Shown here one piece after another: positions 27,930 to 36,560 of a DNA stretch of 64,000 bases. Origin of the DNA: Bacillota bacterium. Lineage in GTDB: Bacteria > Bacillota > Clostridia > TANB77 > CAG-465. Both the position numbers and the translations under genes were made by a program. The notes under the pieces were generated by a model. The model saw nothing but the letters and a program-made list of their open reading frames with translations, was not told where the DNA came from and did not search any database. Positions within the stretch are counted from its first letter, which is position 1, and each line of letters starts with the position of its first letter. The stretch covers positions 1-64,000 of the forward strand of contig JAEWRE010000039.1 in assembly GCA_023460235.1 (NCBI GenBank). Reading direction: 5' to 3'.

Positions 27930-29366
27930 TTACTCCTGTCCATAAAAATATAACAATTCTTTCATATGTTCATCCATAGTTGTTAATTTCTTTTTATTTT
28001 TAAAATATTCATTCAATAATTGTTTATTATTTATTATCATCTCTAATTTATTAATAAAATCCTGCATATCTCCGGATTTAAAAACAAAATATTCAGACGA
28101 TGATAATTCCTGAGCTCCTCCCAAATCACTACAAAGTATTGGAACTCCATGAGCCACATATTCTATAGCTACCTGTGGCAAGTTATCTTCCCAAATTACT
28201 GGTATCACCCCTAAATTGATTTTTGATAGTATTTGAGGTAACTCACGATGACTGTAGCCATTGTAATGATTAACAGAGTGTAATCTTTCGCGTAATCTAT
28301 TGATCCTCTCAACTTTTTGTTCATCTTCAGAATTTTTTATTTTTGCGTAACATACGAATTTTATTTTTTTTGATAATTCTTCCGGTAAATTTTCTAATGC
28401 ACTAATTAAAAAATCATATCCCTTCATTTTATCAAAATATCCCATATATGCAATAGTTAAATATTCATTTTGTATATCAAAATTGGCATAATCTAAACTA
28501 TTTTTAGCAAATTCCGTACCTATATAATTAGTATATATTTTACCAGAATTAATACCCATATTTATAGCTATTTCTTTAACTCGTGTTGAAACTGCTAACA
28601 CAGTATCAAAATACGTATTTATTCTAAATATATTTGACTTTCTATACTTTAAATAAATTTCAGAATTTTTTAATTTATTATTATTTTCATTATAATTTTT
28701 CTTACGCATTAGCCTTTTATTGGCTTTTTTAGAAATTAATTTTATTTTATCACTTAAATTGTACAAATGTAACTTCTCAAATAATCCATCAATTTTATAA
28801 AACGTAATAAACTTTCTTTTAGATACACTAGCATCTAAGCACTTACAACATTTAGTACCATTTTCATAATCCAAACAATTAGACATATTATTAAAAAATA
28901 AGTTTATTTGTGGGCAAAACAGACAATAGTTATGAATTGAATAAATTACTTTCGTATTAGGAAAATCTTTTTTTATTTCTAAACACTTTGAAGATAACCC
29001 TTCAATATTATTAAAATGGATAACGTCAAATTCTCCATATTGCTGTATAAACTCTTTCAAAATAATATAAGTTGTCTCATCATTTAAATAAGTATCAATT
29101 TCATCATACATAGCCTTAAATGGAGCTGTACTTGCAGAATTTACTATTTTAAATGTTTTACAGTTTTCTTTGAAAATATTTTTTGTTTTGCAAATATACG
29201 TATCTTTCCTGAAAATATCATAGTAAATTCCGGAACTAAGAAAATATATTTCATTTGTATCATTATTTGCTAAATACTCTATTAGATTTTTTTGGTAGAC
29301 ACTAACGCCACCACCTGAATTATTTTTTTTATCAAATTGTATCCAATTATAATATAATATTTTCAT
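27930..29366 (-). CDS. glycosyltransferase, GT4-like
   Basis: 478 residues. The N-domain shows 'DKKNNSGGGVSVYQKNLIEYL', a typical GT4 acceptor-side glycine loop. The C-domain has 'IAYMGYFDKMKGYDFLISAL', 'HRELPQILSKINLGVIPVIWEDNLP' (in part) and 'VAIEYVAHGVPILCSDLGGAQEL' (in part), which correspond to the donor-binding E-x7-E-like region. A central insertion of about 60 residues contains a Cys-rich stretch (CLFCPQINLF, CLDYENGTKCCKCLDAS) seen in some GT4 enzymes of this kind. It adds a sugar to the lipid-linked repeat unit; donor and acceptor are not predictable. Confidence 0.85.
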   Translation of the reverse strand: MKILYYNWIQFDKKNNSGGGVSVYQKNLIEYLANNDTNEIYFLSSGIYYDIFRKDTYICKTKNIFKENCKTFKIVNSASTAPFKAMYDEIDTYLNDETTYIILKEFIQQYGEFDVIHFNNIEGLSSKCLEIKKDFPNTKVIYSIHNYCLFCPQINLFFNNMSNCLDYENGTKCCKCLDASVSKRKFITFYKIDGLFEKLHLYNLSDKIKLISKKANKRLMRKKNYNENNNKLKNSEIYLKYRKSNIFRINTYFDTVLAVSTRVKEIAINMGINSGKIYTNYIGTEFAKNSLDYANFDIQNEYLTIAYMGYFDKMKGYDFLISALENLPEELSKKIKFVCYAKIKNSEDEQKVERINRLRERLHSVNHYNGYSHRELPQILSKINLGVIPVIWEDNLPQVAIEYVAHGVPILCSDLGGAQELSSSEYFVFKSGDMQDFINKLEMIINNKQLLNEYFKNKKKLTTMDEHMKELLYFYGQE

Positions 29367-29374
29367 TTTTACTC

Positions 29375-30160
29375 CTAAAAACTTTTTTCATATTTTTTTG
29401 ATAAGAATTTTGCTTTAAGAAAACTAAATCCTTTTTTAAACCAATTTATATTTTCAATATCAATCACATTTACCTCTTTGTAACTCAAATCGTTAGTATT
29501 AATCCAAACATCCAGTAACAGCTCAGAAACCCTTCCAAAAAATCTAGAATGAAAAGAATTATATTTATTAATATCGATTCTTTTTTCTAATTCAAAAAGT
29601 ATATCAAATAACCATGTGCAATATTCATTCAATATTTCTTTTTTCATTATAAACATATTAAACATATGAGCTGAACTTCTTTTATGCAAATTATCAAACT
29701 CATATAGATATTTAGGAAATCTTTCTTCTATAATTTCTCTAGTTTTATTTAAAGGTTCAATATACATAGTATGTTGATAATGTGAATATAAATTTTCAAT
29801 AAAATAATTTCTTTTTTTAGGAAGTATTATATTTGTGTCTTTAAATATTTCTATAGCATCAGAATAACTTAATACATTTTTTATTTTATATTCTGAACTC
29901 TTAAATACCCTTCTACTTTTAGAAAAATATCTTCTGTAATGAGATAATCCTATATACTCGGCATTAGCATTTTTCCAAGCCCAATATAAGCCTGTAAGCT
30001 CACAATAATATTTATTTTTGTCTGATATATTTTCGCCTTCACAATCTTTTTGAAATCCTATATTATTTTCTTTATTCCCTACTTGTAGTGGTAAATACAT
30101 TCTATCTTCAGGCATAATATATTTTTTATGTGTTGCCACTATAACTTTTATTTTTTCCAA
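29375..30160 (-). CDS. DUF4422 glycosyltransferase-like protein
   Basis: 261 residues starting at TTG after GAGGAATATAAA. The family is recognised by 'IKVIVATHKKYIMPED', 'YLPLQVGN', 'NKYYCELTGLYWAWKNANAEYIGLSHYRRYF' (in part). DUF4422 proteins occur in capsule and O-antigen clusters and are regarded as glycosyltransferases. The gene follows the priming transferase by 54 bases and could add the second sugar of the repeat. Confidence 0.85.
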   Translation of the reverse strand: MEKIKVIVATHKKYIMPEDRMYLPLQVGNKENNIGFQKDCEGENISDKNKYYCELTGLYWAWKNANAEYIGLSHYRRYFSKSRRVFKSSEYKIKNVLSYSDAIEIFKDTNIILPKKRNYFIENLYSHYQHTMYIEPLNKTREIIEERFPKYLYEFDNLHKRSSAHMFNMFIMKKEILNEYCTWLFDILFELEKRIDINKYNSFHSRFFGRVSELLLDVWINTNDLSYKEVNVIDIENINWFKKGFSFLKAKFLSKKYEKSF

Positions 30161-30214
30161 TTTATATTCCTCGCATTTTATTACAATTATATTATTAAAT
30201 ATTTTTAATAACTT

Positions 30215-30946
30215 TTATATAGCACCCTCTTTTTTTATAACAGTTATTATTGTTTTAAAAATTATTTTGATATCTAGTAATAATGATTTATTATTCACAT
30301 AATAAAGATCCATTTGAACTCGTTCTTCATAACTTGTATTACTTCTACCGTTTGCTTGCCAATACCCAGTAAGACCTGGTTTAACACTTAATAGAAGATC
30401 TTTATTATCTCCATATTTTTCTAATTCTTTTTTAACAACAGGTCTTGGTCCAATTAAAGACATATCACCTAATAAGACGTTAACCAATTGTGGTAATTCG
30501 TCAATGCTTGTCCTTCTTAAAAACTTGCCTAATTTTGTTATTCTAAAATCATCATCTAATTTATAGTTTTTCTCATATTCAAATTTTTGTTTATCAGTAA
30601 ATTTATGCATTAATTTGTCTGCTCCATCTACCATTGTTCTGAATTTATATATTCCTATTTTTTTTTCGTTTTTTCCTATTCTATTGTGTACAAAGAACAC
30701 TTTACCTGGCGAATCCAACTTTATTGCTATTGAAACAATAATAAATATTGGAAGTCCAACAATAATCCCAATAGAGGCTAAAATTATATCTATTGCCCTC
30801 ATAAAAAACAGATATATTTTATAAATTATAATATTTCTTTTCTCTTTTATTACCAGTATTTTTTCATATGTTAAATCAGGCACATATTCCATTGAATCAG
30901 AATAATTTATTGTACCGACATAGTTTGAATCATCAAAATTTGACAT
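30215..30946 (-). CDS. undecaprenyl-phosphate sugar-phosphate transferase (priming)
   Basis: 243 residues: the short form of the polyprenol phosphate hexose-1-phosphate transferase family, with a single membrane hairpin at about 48-75 and the catalytic domain 'KVFFVHNRIGKNEKKIGIYKFRTM', 'RITKLGKFLRRTSIDELPQL', 'NVLLGDMSLIGPRPV' and 'GLTGYWQANGRS'. It starts repeat-unit synthesis by moving sugar-1-phosphate from a nucleotide sugar to undecaprenyl phosphate. First gene of the cluster, behind a strong promoter. The N-terminal 45 residues are polar and not part of the core. Confidence 0.93.
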   Translation of the reverse strand: MSNFDDSNYVGTINYSDSMEYVPDLTYEKILVIKEKRNIIIYKIYLFFMRAIDIILASIGIIVGLPIFIIVSIAIKLDSPGKVFFVHNRIGKNEKKIGIYKFRTMVDGADKLMHKFTDKQKFEYEKNYKLDDDFRITKLGKFLRRTSIDELPQLVNVLLGDMSLIGPRPVVKKELEKYGDNKDLLLSVKPGLTGYWQANGRSNTSYEERVQMDLYYVNNKSLLLDIKIIFKTIITVIKKEGAI

Positions 30947-30983
30947 TTCCCCTCACTCCTAATACAACAGTTATAATATCCAA

Positions 30984-31012
30984 ATTATATCATTATATCT
31001 AGTTAAAGTCAA
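30984..31012 (-). promoter_or_regulatory. strong sigma-A-type promoter of the polysaccharide operon
   Basis: TTGACT (31007-31012) and TATAAT (30984-30989) on the minus strand with a 17-base spacer, about 40 bases before the priming transferase start. All eight polysaccharide genes and the LCP gene can be read from it. Confidence 0.8.
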
Positions 31013-31073
31013 TAAAATATGACAAATCATGACTATATGGCAATATATACTTCCTTTTTTTCTTAATAAAAAA

Positions 31074-31100
31074 ACGAATAACATTATTTATATTATTCGT
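31074..31100 (-). terminator. terminator of germinant receptor operon
   Basis: 8-bp stem ACGAATAA/TTATTCGT (31074-31081, 31093-31100) followed on the minus strand by TTTTTTT; it lies just after the GerAB-type gene. Confidence 0.75.
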
Positions 31101-31131
31101 CAATATATTTAATTTTTTATATATTACAAAT

Positions 31132-32220
31132 TTAAATTTTCTTTCTAATCTTGGCTAGCAAAAATGTTAATACTGGTATGCAATATCCCATTATAATATT
31201 TAACGGCGTAAGTACATTTATTGATAAACTTGATAATTCAAAACTAGTTTTTGCTATACAAAGCGATAAAAAGAATATGAGTATCATATATATATTTAAA
31301 AAAGTATTTTTTTCTTCAAGTTTAAAAACCTTTGTTATTATATGTAAAGTCGCATATGTAAGAGCAGATATTAAAATAAAGTCTGTTATAATCCAAAGTA
31401 CAACAACAATTGATTCTATTCTTTCTATGGAGTCAAATAATGATACTTGCATAATTGCACTAAAAAATGGAACTGGCATTTTTTGAACAACTAAATTGCC
31501 AAAAATACCTATTGGTATTATAATTACCATAAATGATATTATGGTAATGTATATAATAAGCTTTACTGATACATTTTTAAAATCTTTTTTATCCAATATT
31601 TTATCTGCAAACATAAATATAGCTATATTATATGCCCATATTGCAAGTATACCCATATTTGCTTTAAACACTGGAAATGCATCTTTATATGTAATTGGAA
31701 TTAAATTATTTATATGTATTTCTGGTATTATGAATATAACTATTATTACAAAGATTCCAAATATTATTGCAAAGAATAATTCATTCATTCTTGATAATAC
31801 TACAATACCATCTTTTATAACATAAACAACTAACACTACTAGGGTCAATGTAAGTAAAACTATACTCATACTAGGGTTAATAGTTGTAAGTATTCTCTCA
31901 GCAAACATCCTAAGATTATAAGCTATCATAAGAGTAAGCCAAATCAAATATAATACGCATATTATCTTGCCCAATATTTTTCCAAATACGTCAATTATAA
32001 TTTCAATAAAAGATTCTTTTTTATATTTCTTAAATATTTTAATTAACATTGCCATATATACGATTTCAAAGATAACCGAAATAAAAGGTGCTAACCACGC
32101 CGCTTGATTTGCTTCATTTACTGCAAATATTGGTATATATCTTATAGCTGGTGCAAAAAATAGCACTATAAAAAGTAACATTGCCTGCCTTAATGATATA
32201 TTTACATTATCGTTTTTCAT
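31132..32220 (-). CDS. spore germination protein, GerAB/GerKB family
   Basis: 362 residues with about 10 hydrophobic helices. The start 'ISLRQAMLLFIVLFFAPAIRYIP' and 'PFISVIFEIVYMAMLIKIF' are typical of the GerAB branch of the APC amino-acid transporter superfamily, as is 'YNLRMFAERILTT'. In the spore inner membrane, GerAB subunits sense small-molecule germinants as part of the GerA-GerB-GerC receptor. Last gene of the operon before a terminator; the ribosome site is AAGGAG. Confidence 0.9.
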   Translation of the reverse strand: MKNDNVNISLRQAMLLFIVLFFAPAIRYIPIFAVNEANQAAWLAPFISVIFEIVYMAMLIKIFKKYKKESFIEIIIDVFGKILGKIICVLYLIWLTLMIAYNLRMFAERILTTINPSMSIVLLTLTLVVLVVYVIKDGIVVLSRMNELFFAIIFGIFVIIVIFIIPEIHINNLIPITYKDAFPVFKANMGILAIWAYNIAIFMFADKILDKKDFKNVSVKLIIYITIISFMVIIIPIGIFGNLVVQKMPVPFFSAIMQVSLFDSIERIESIVVVLWIITDFILISALTYATLHIITKVFKLEEKNTFLNIYMILIFFLSLCIAKTSFELSSLSINVLTPLNIIMGYCIPVLTFLLAKIRKKI

Positions 32221-32240
32221 ATTTCTCCTTTCAAATAACT

Positions 32241-32450
32241 TTAATAACTTTTTCCAATTAATTTTATTATATAGTACGTTAAACTCTTACCATATTCTGA
32301 CTTTTCATAATATATTCCAGCTGTTATTGCAAGTATAGCTATTATTACATAAATTATTATCATTTTAACTTTATTTTTTTCTTTATTATCTATAATAACG
32401 TATATATCACGTATAGTAATTAATAGTATAAACATAATTATATAGATCAT
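32241..32450 (-). CDS. small two-helix membrane protein in ger operon
   Basis: 69 residues with two hydrophobic helices (about 1-17 and 28-47) separated by a charged loop (DNKEKNKVK). It begins in a 4-base overlap with the GerC-type gene (ATGA) and lies 20 bases before the GerAB-type gene. Small membrane proteins (GerD-like or the 'D' subunits) are known in some ger operons; this one may be such an accessory subunit. Not a recognised family by sequence. Confidence 0.65.
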   Translation of the reverse strand: MIYIIMFILLITIRDIYVIIDNKEKNKVKMIIIYVIIAILAITAGIYYEKSEYGKSLTYYIIKLIGKSY

Positions 32451-33754
32451 TTTCTATCACCATCTTTTTTGGAGTTTGGAGCAATTGAATCTCTTACATG
32501 ATAAGTTCTACTTATTTTTGATTCAACATCAACACTTATATTAACATTCTTTAAAGTTTCACGCCAGTTATCTTCTATTTTTTCAAATTTCAATGGATAT
32601 TTTCTATATACTGCTTCTCCAAGTTCTAATATATCCACTTCATTTTCTTGACAATATTTTACTATTTCTTCAACTTCTTTTTTTACAACAACTTGCTGCT
32701 TTTCAGTTAAAATATTTAGTTGATCTTCTGAAAATATATTATCTGAAGACATTTGCTCCGCAACATTTGTAGACAACTTTAATTTTATTTTTATTTCTGG
32801 TAAATCGCCATCATACTTTACTTCTACCTTTGAAGATGAACTTATGACTTCAAGAGTAACTTTCTTATTTTTATCATCTTCAACTATAATATCAGTAGAA
32901 TCTACTCTGTTATTTACCCAATTAACACCTCTTGCAAGACTTCCATCTATAAATCCTGCGCTCTTACTATTTCTTATAACTGCGTAGCCATCAATGAATA
33001 AATCCTTTTGTGATTTTTCATCTTCTTTTTTACCACTGTTTTCCTCTTTGCTATCACTAGAATCACTTTTTTTGCTATTTTGACCATCTTGCTCATTTTC
33101 ATTTGATTTTTCCTTATCTTCTTGTTGTTCTTTTATAGTTATACTTGGTAATGTAATATCATCAAATGAATTATCATATGCCTGCATTATATCAACTAAT
33201 CTTATTTCTTTTGAAACTGATATTTTATTGGCATTTTCTAGTAGACTATCTATTGTATCAGGAACAAATTCCTTAGTTTCTTCACCTACTTTTAAAATTT
33301 CATTAGCAGGGGTATTTTTAGCTATTAATATCGATGTATTAAACCTAAGTTCGTGATCTCTTATGAAAAAGTCAAGATAATCTAATATGTTTTCTTTTGC
33401 GAGTTCTTCACTAATAATTATATATTTAATATGCCCCCAAAACAATTTTTGGTTGTGGAACAAACTAAATTTCCTTATTGCATCAAAGGTAGTTTCACCA
33501 GTAGAGGATGCAATATCAGCTTGTTTTGAACCTGATGAAGATTCAGAATTAGATGAAGCACCACCAAATTTTTCTGACATTATGGTTACTTTTATACCTT
33601 CACCATTATCAGCTTTATCAATAGAGGCTGCAAGTATAAAAAAGTTGTCTTCTATGTTAGTTGGTATAGTTATAGGAAATTTGTAATTAAAAAGATACAT
33701 GACTAACAATAATCCAGATATACCAATTAGTACTAAAAAAATTTTCTTTTTCAT
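32447..33754 (-). CDS. spore germination protein, GerAC/GerKC family
   Basis: 435 residues. The GerAC domain is visible in 'RKFSLFHNQKLFWGHIKYIIISEELAKENILDYLDFFIRDHELRFN' (parts), 'NTPANEILKV', and the C-terminal 'EVEEIVKYCQENEVDILELGEAVYRKYP' (parts). GerAC is normally a lipoprotein; here the N-terminal helix (residues about 5-22) is followed by NYKFPITIPTN and no lipobox Cys is present. A charged, Ser/Glu/Lys-rich insertion of about 45 residues lies near 215-255. It overlaps the GerAA gene by 4 bases. It probably faces the outer side of the spore inner membrane as a membrane-anchored receptor subunit. Confidence 0.88.
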   Translation of the reverse strand: MKKKIFLVLIGISGLLLVMYLFNYKFPITIPTNIEDNFFILAASIDKADNGEGIKVTIMSEKFGGASSNSESSSGSKQADIASSTGETTFDAIRKFSLFHNQKLFWGHIKYIIISEELAKENILDYLDFFIRDHELRFNTSILIAKNTPANEILKVGEETKEFVPDTIDSLLENANKISVSKEIRLVDIMQAYDNSFDDITLPSITIKEQQEDKEKSNENEQDGQNSKKSDSSDSKEENSGKKEDEKSQKDLFIDGYAVIRNSKSAGFIDGSLARGVNWVNNRVDSTDIIVEDDKNKKVTLEVISSSSKVEVKYDGDLPEIKIKLKLSTNVAEQMSSDNIFSEDQLNILTEKQQVVVKKEVEEIVKYCQENEVDILELGEAVYRKYPLKFEKIEDNWRETLKNVNISVDVESKISRTYHVRDSIAPNSKKDGDRK

Positions 33755-35271
33755 TTTTTCACTCCATACCTTACTTTATTTTTCTGCTGTAAACTACTTG
33801 GCCTATTTATATTTTTACTAACAGGAACTCTTGCAATTGTGTCATATGCGACATCGTTAAAATTATTAGATACAAATGGAGACATATATGAAATTCCATA
33901 AGTTTCTAATTTACAAATTTCAAATACAAATACTATTATTGCAATAACTATTCCAATAAGTCCAAGTATGCTACTTAATATAACAAATATAAATCTCCAT
34001 ATTCTAATTGCATTACTAAAATCCTGATTTGGCATAGCAAAAGATGCAATTGATGTAGCAGCTATAATTACAACAACAGCAGGAGATAATAATTTTGCTG
34101 CAACAGCTGCCTGCCCAACAACAAGAGTACCTACTATTGAAACCGCTTGCCCCGCTGTCTTAGGTATTCTTATGCCCGCCTCAAACAATATTTCAAATGC
34201 CAGCAACATTATAATGGTCTCTATCTGTATAGGAAATGTGACACCCGCTCTTGATTTTGCTATAAAAAGTGCAAGATTAGTTGGCATCATTTCAGGGTGA
34301 AGTGTTGTAACTGCAATATATAATGCAGGTAAAAGTAGTGATATAACAAGCGAGGCAAACCTTATTATTCTAATTAATGTTGAAACAATTGATTTTCTTG
34401 AGTAATCTTCAGGAGTCTGCATAAATTGTATAAATGTACCAGGAACAATAAAGCCAAAAGGTATACCATCAACTACAATTCCTACTCTTCCTTCAAGTAA
34501 ATCTGCACAAAATTTATCTGGTCTTTCAGTGCTAACTACTTGAGGGAATGGGCTATTTACATCATCAGATAGTGTGTCTTCAATAATTGCGGTAGAAAGA
34601 ATTTTATCGGGATTTATTTTTTCTAATCTTTGTTTTACTTGTTCCACCAATCTATCGTTTACAATATTTCTCATGTAAACAATAGCAATCGGAGTATTTG
34701 TCTGTTTTCCTATAACCATAGGATCCATTGCTAAATCTTTGCTCTTTATTTTTCTTCTTAAAATAACAGTATTAGTTCTAAAATCTTCGACAAAAGAATC
34801 TTTCGGCCCTTTTGTTGCATTTTCCACTGATGGTTCAGTAATACTTCTTCTTTCAAATTTTTTCATATCAAATATAATAGCTGAATTATTCACTTCAAAT
34901 ATTATAGCTACTCCACCAGAAATAATTTCTTGTAATACAGTATTTAAATCTGTTTCTGTTTTTTGAGATGAATCAAATAAGTGCCCATTTTTGACATATT
35001 CAAATACTTGAACAAGATTATCAAAATTTTTGATTTCATTTGATGAAATTAAGGGCTTTATTAAAAAATCACTTATATCTGTGGAATTTACAAGTCCATC
35101 TATATATACTAAATTAGCAATCATATTATTTTTATTATTTATCATCACTTCTCTAAACTTTATATCACTCCCAATGTTTAAATTATTCTTTATATTCTCT
35201 ATATTTAAAACATTGTCATCGTTTTTATTAGGTCTATTTTTCAAATTTATCACCATTATTAATATTTGCAT
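33751..35271 (-). CDS. spore germination protein, GerAA/GerKA family
   Basis: 506 residues. The soluble N-terminal domain (1-280) carries 'NLVYIDGLVNSTDISDFLIKPL' (in part), 'DPMVIGKQTNTPIAIVYMRNIVND' (in part) and 'VSTERPDKFCADLLEGRVGIVVDGIPFGFIVPGTF' (in part). The C-terminal part holds about five membrane helices with 'FPIQIETIIMLLAFEILFEAGIRIP' (in part). GerAA forms the oligomeric channel-like core of the receptor. The ATG at 35271 has only a weak ribosome site; a TTG five codons later with GGTGAT is an alternative. First gene of the operon. Confidence 0.9.
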   Translation of the reverse strand: MQILIMVINLKNRPNKNDDNVLNIENIKNNLNIGSDIKFREVMINNKNNMIANLVYIDGLVNSTDISDFLIKPLISSNEIKNFDNLVQVFEYVKNGHLFDSSQKTETDLNTVLQEIISGGVAIIFEVNNSAIIFDMKKFERRSITEPSVENATKGPKDSFVEDFRTNTVILRRKIKSKDLAMDPMVIGKQTNTPIAIVYMRNIVNDRLVEQVKQRLEKINPDKILSTAIIEDTLSDDVNSPFPQVVSTERPDKFCADLLEGRVGIVVDGIPFGFIVPGTFIQFMQTPEDYSRKSIVSTLIRIIRFASLVISLLLPALYIAVTTLHPEMMPTNLALFIAKSRAGVTFPIQIETIIMLLAFEILFEAGIRIPKTAGQAVSIVGTLVVGQAAVAAKLLSPAVVVIIAATSIASFAMPNQDFSNAIRIWRFIFVILSSILGLIGIVIAIIVFVFEICKLETYGISYMSPFVSNNFNDVAYDTIARVPVSKNINRPSSLQQKNKVRYGVKK

Positions 35272-35305
35272 AAGTTGATTTCTCTATACAAATATATTAA
35301 CAATA

Positions 35306-35341
35306 AAAAACTATTAGATTTTTGTTGATCTAATAGTTTTT
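35306..35341 (-). terminator. terminator after DUF3298-like gene
   Basis: Perfect 14-bp stem (35306-35319 and 35328-35341) with an 8-base loop, followed on the minus strand by T-rich sequence. It separates the upstream gene from the ger operon. Confidence 0.75.
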
Positions 35342-35351
35342 ATTTTATACA

Positions 35352-36074
35352 TTATTTTATTTTTAAATTTATTTTATCATATGGCACAGTAACAGTAAAA
35401 TCACCAGCAACATATGGTGCTACTTGATACTTTTCAAAGAATATAATTAATCCTTTTTTATCAAATGCAAATCTACTAAAATTTTCTATTTTAGCTGCTG
35501 TTCCTGCCTTCAACATATCTTTATCATTAACTTCCTTTAGTATTGAGTTATTACTTAGCTCATTACGTGTGTATGATGATAATTGTTCAATTATTTTAGA
35601 ATTACCTTTTAAAAGATCTTGAATTGTAACTACTTTATTATTTTTTATATCATAAGATATAGTCTTAACATATGTATTAGGATGAGCCCCACCTAAATTT
35701 ATATATTCATTTATTACATATGAAACATAATTACCCGCATCATATGAATCAAATGTAAAATCAAATGCGAGCTTAAGCCCTTCTGCAACAGGAATTGATT
35801 CACTAGCATCCTTTTTAAACTGTTCAATATCAGCATTTATTGTACTTTTTATTTTTTCATTAAGTATTTTATAGTTAGTACATGGTATATATCCTTTTAT
35901 AGTATATTTTTCATTATCTTCGTTTATTTCTTTTACTGTACAATTTGCTTTAGAGTCAGTAGCAACGGAATCTTGTTTTATATATTCGATACTATTAATT
36001 CCTTTTTCACAATAATAAGTTGTTAATACCAAAGTAAAAAAAAGAAAAAGTGCTAAAATGTATTTTTTTGTCAT
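35352..36074 (-). CDS. secreted or membrane-anchored DUF4163/DUF3298 protein
   Basis: 240 residues with an N-terminal hydrophobic segment (about 4-20) and 'TYYCEKG', so it may be cleaved, anchored, or lipid-modified at Cys22 (the preceding residues TTYY are a poor lipobox). The domain pattern is that of DUF4163 (residues about 45-130) plus DUF3298 ('YINLGGAHPNTYVKTISYDIKNNKVVTIQDLL', in part; C-terminal 'GDFTVTVPYDKINL'), as in the outer parts of RsiV and PdaC. In RsiV this region binds lysozyme. No anti-sigma segment is present. Function is inferred only at family level. Confidence 0.75.
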   Translation of the reverse strand: MTKKYILALFLFFTLVLTTYYCEKGINSIEYIKQDSVATDSKANCTVKEINEDNEKYTIKGYIPCTNYKILNEKIKSTINADIEQFKKDASESIPVAEGLKLAFDFTFDSYDAGNYVSYVINEYINLGGAHPNTYVKTISYDIKNNKVVTIQDLLKGNSKIIEQLSSYTRNELSNNSILKEVNDKDMLKAGTAAKIENFSRFAFDKKGLIIFFEKYQVAPYVAGDFTVTVPYDKINLKIK

Positions 36075-36141
36075 ACTATCACCTTATACATTTATATGCA
36101 CTCAATTTTAATTATATTATATATAAATATTTTATTATTTT

Positions 36142-36540
36142 TTAATTTAATTCAAAAGGGATATTTAGATAATCCTTTACGGATTTTGTTACTATATTTG
36201 AGTTTTCTACAGTAACAATATCAACATTCTTGCACATATCTAATATATATTGTAAACATGTTCCACAAGGAGATATATTATCTAATCCATCTGAGTCATG
36301 TGGGCCACCAACAACAGCAATTTTTAAGAATTCTCTTTCACCATGAGAATATGCATTTTGTATAGCTACTCTCTCAGCGCAATTTGAAAGCCCAATTATA
36401 GCTGGATCTTCAATATTTGCTCCAAGGTATACTGTACCAGAACTTGCAAGTAAGGCTGCACCTACTGAAAAGTTTGTTACATTTGAATAAGAATTTTTTC
36501 TTGCATTTAAAGCTATTTTTATTAAAGTTTCGTTATCCAT
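36142..36540 (-). CDS. cdd: cytidine deaminase
   Basis: 132 residues, the size of the tetrameric bacterial enzyme. Zinc and catalytic residues are present in 'CAERVAI' (Cys and catalytic Glu) and 'SPCGTCLQYI' (two Cys). Substrate residues are in 'GANIEDPAIIG', where the usual N-I-E-N is N-I-E-D, keeping the Asn and Glu that hold ribose. It deaminates cytidine and deoxycytidine for salvage. It follows dgkA by 20 bases; in many spore formers cdd is the neighbour of dgkA and is followed by era, which is absent here. Confidence 0.88.
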   Translation of the reverse strand: MDNETLIKIALNARKNSYSNVTNFSVGAALLASSGTVYLGANIEDPAIIGLSNCAERVAIQNAYSHGEREFLKIAVVGGPHDSDGLDNISPCGTCLQYILDMCKNVDIVTVENSNIVTKSVKDYLNIPFELN

Positions 36541-36560
36541 AGTTTTCTCCTATCTTTAGT

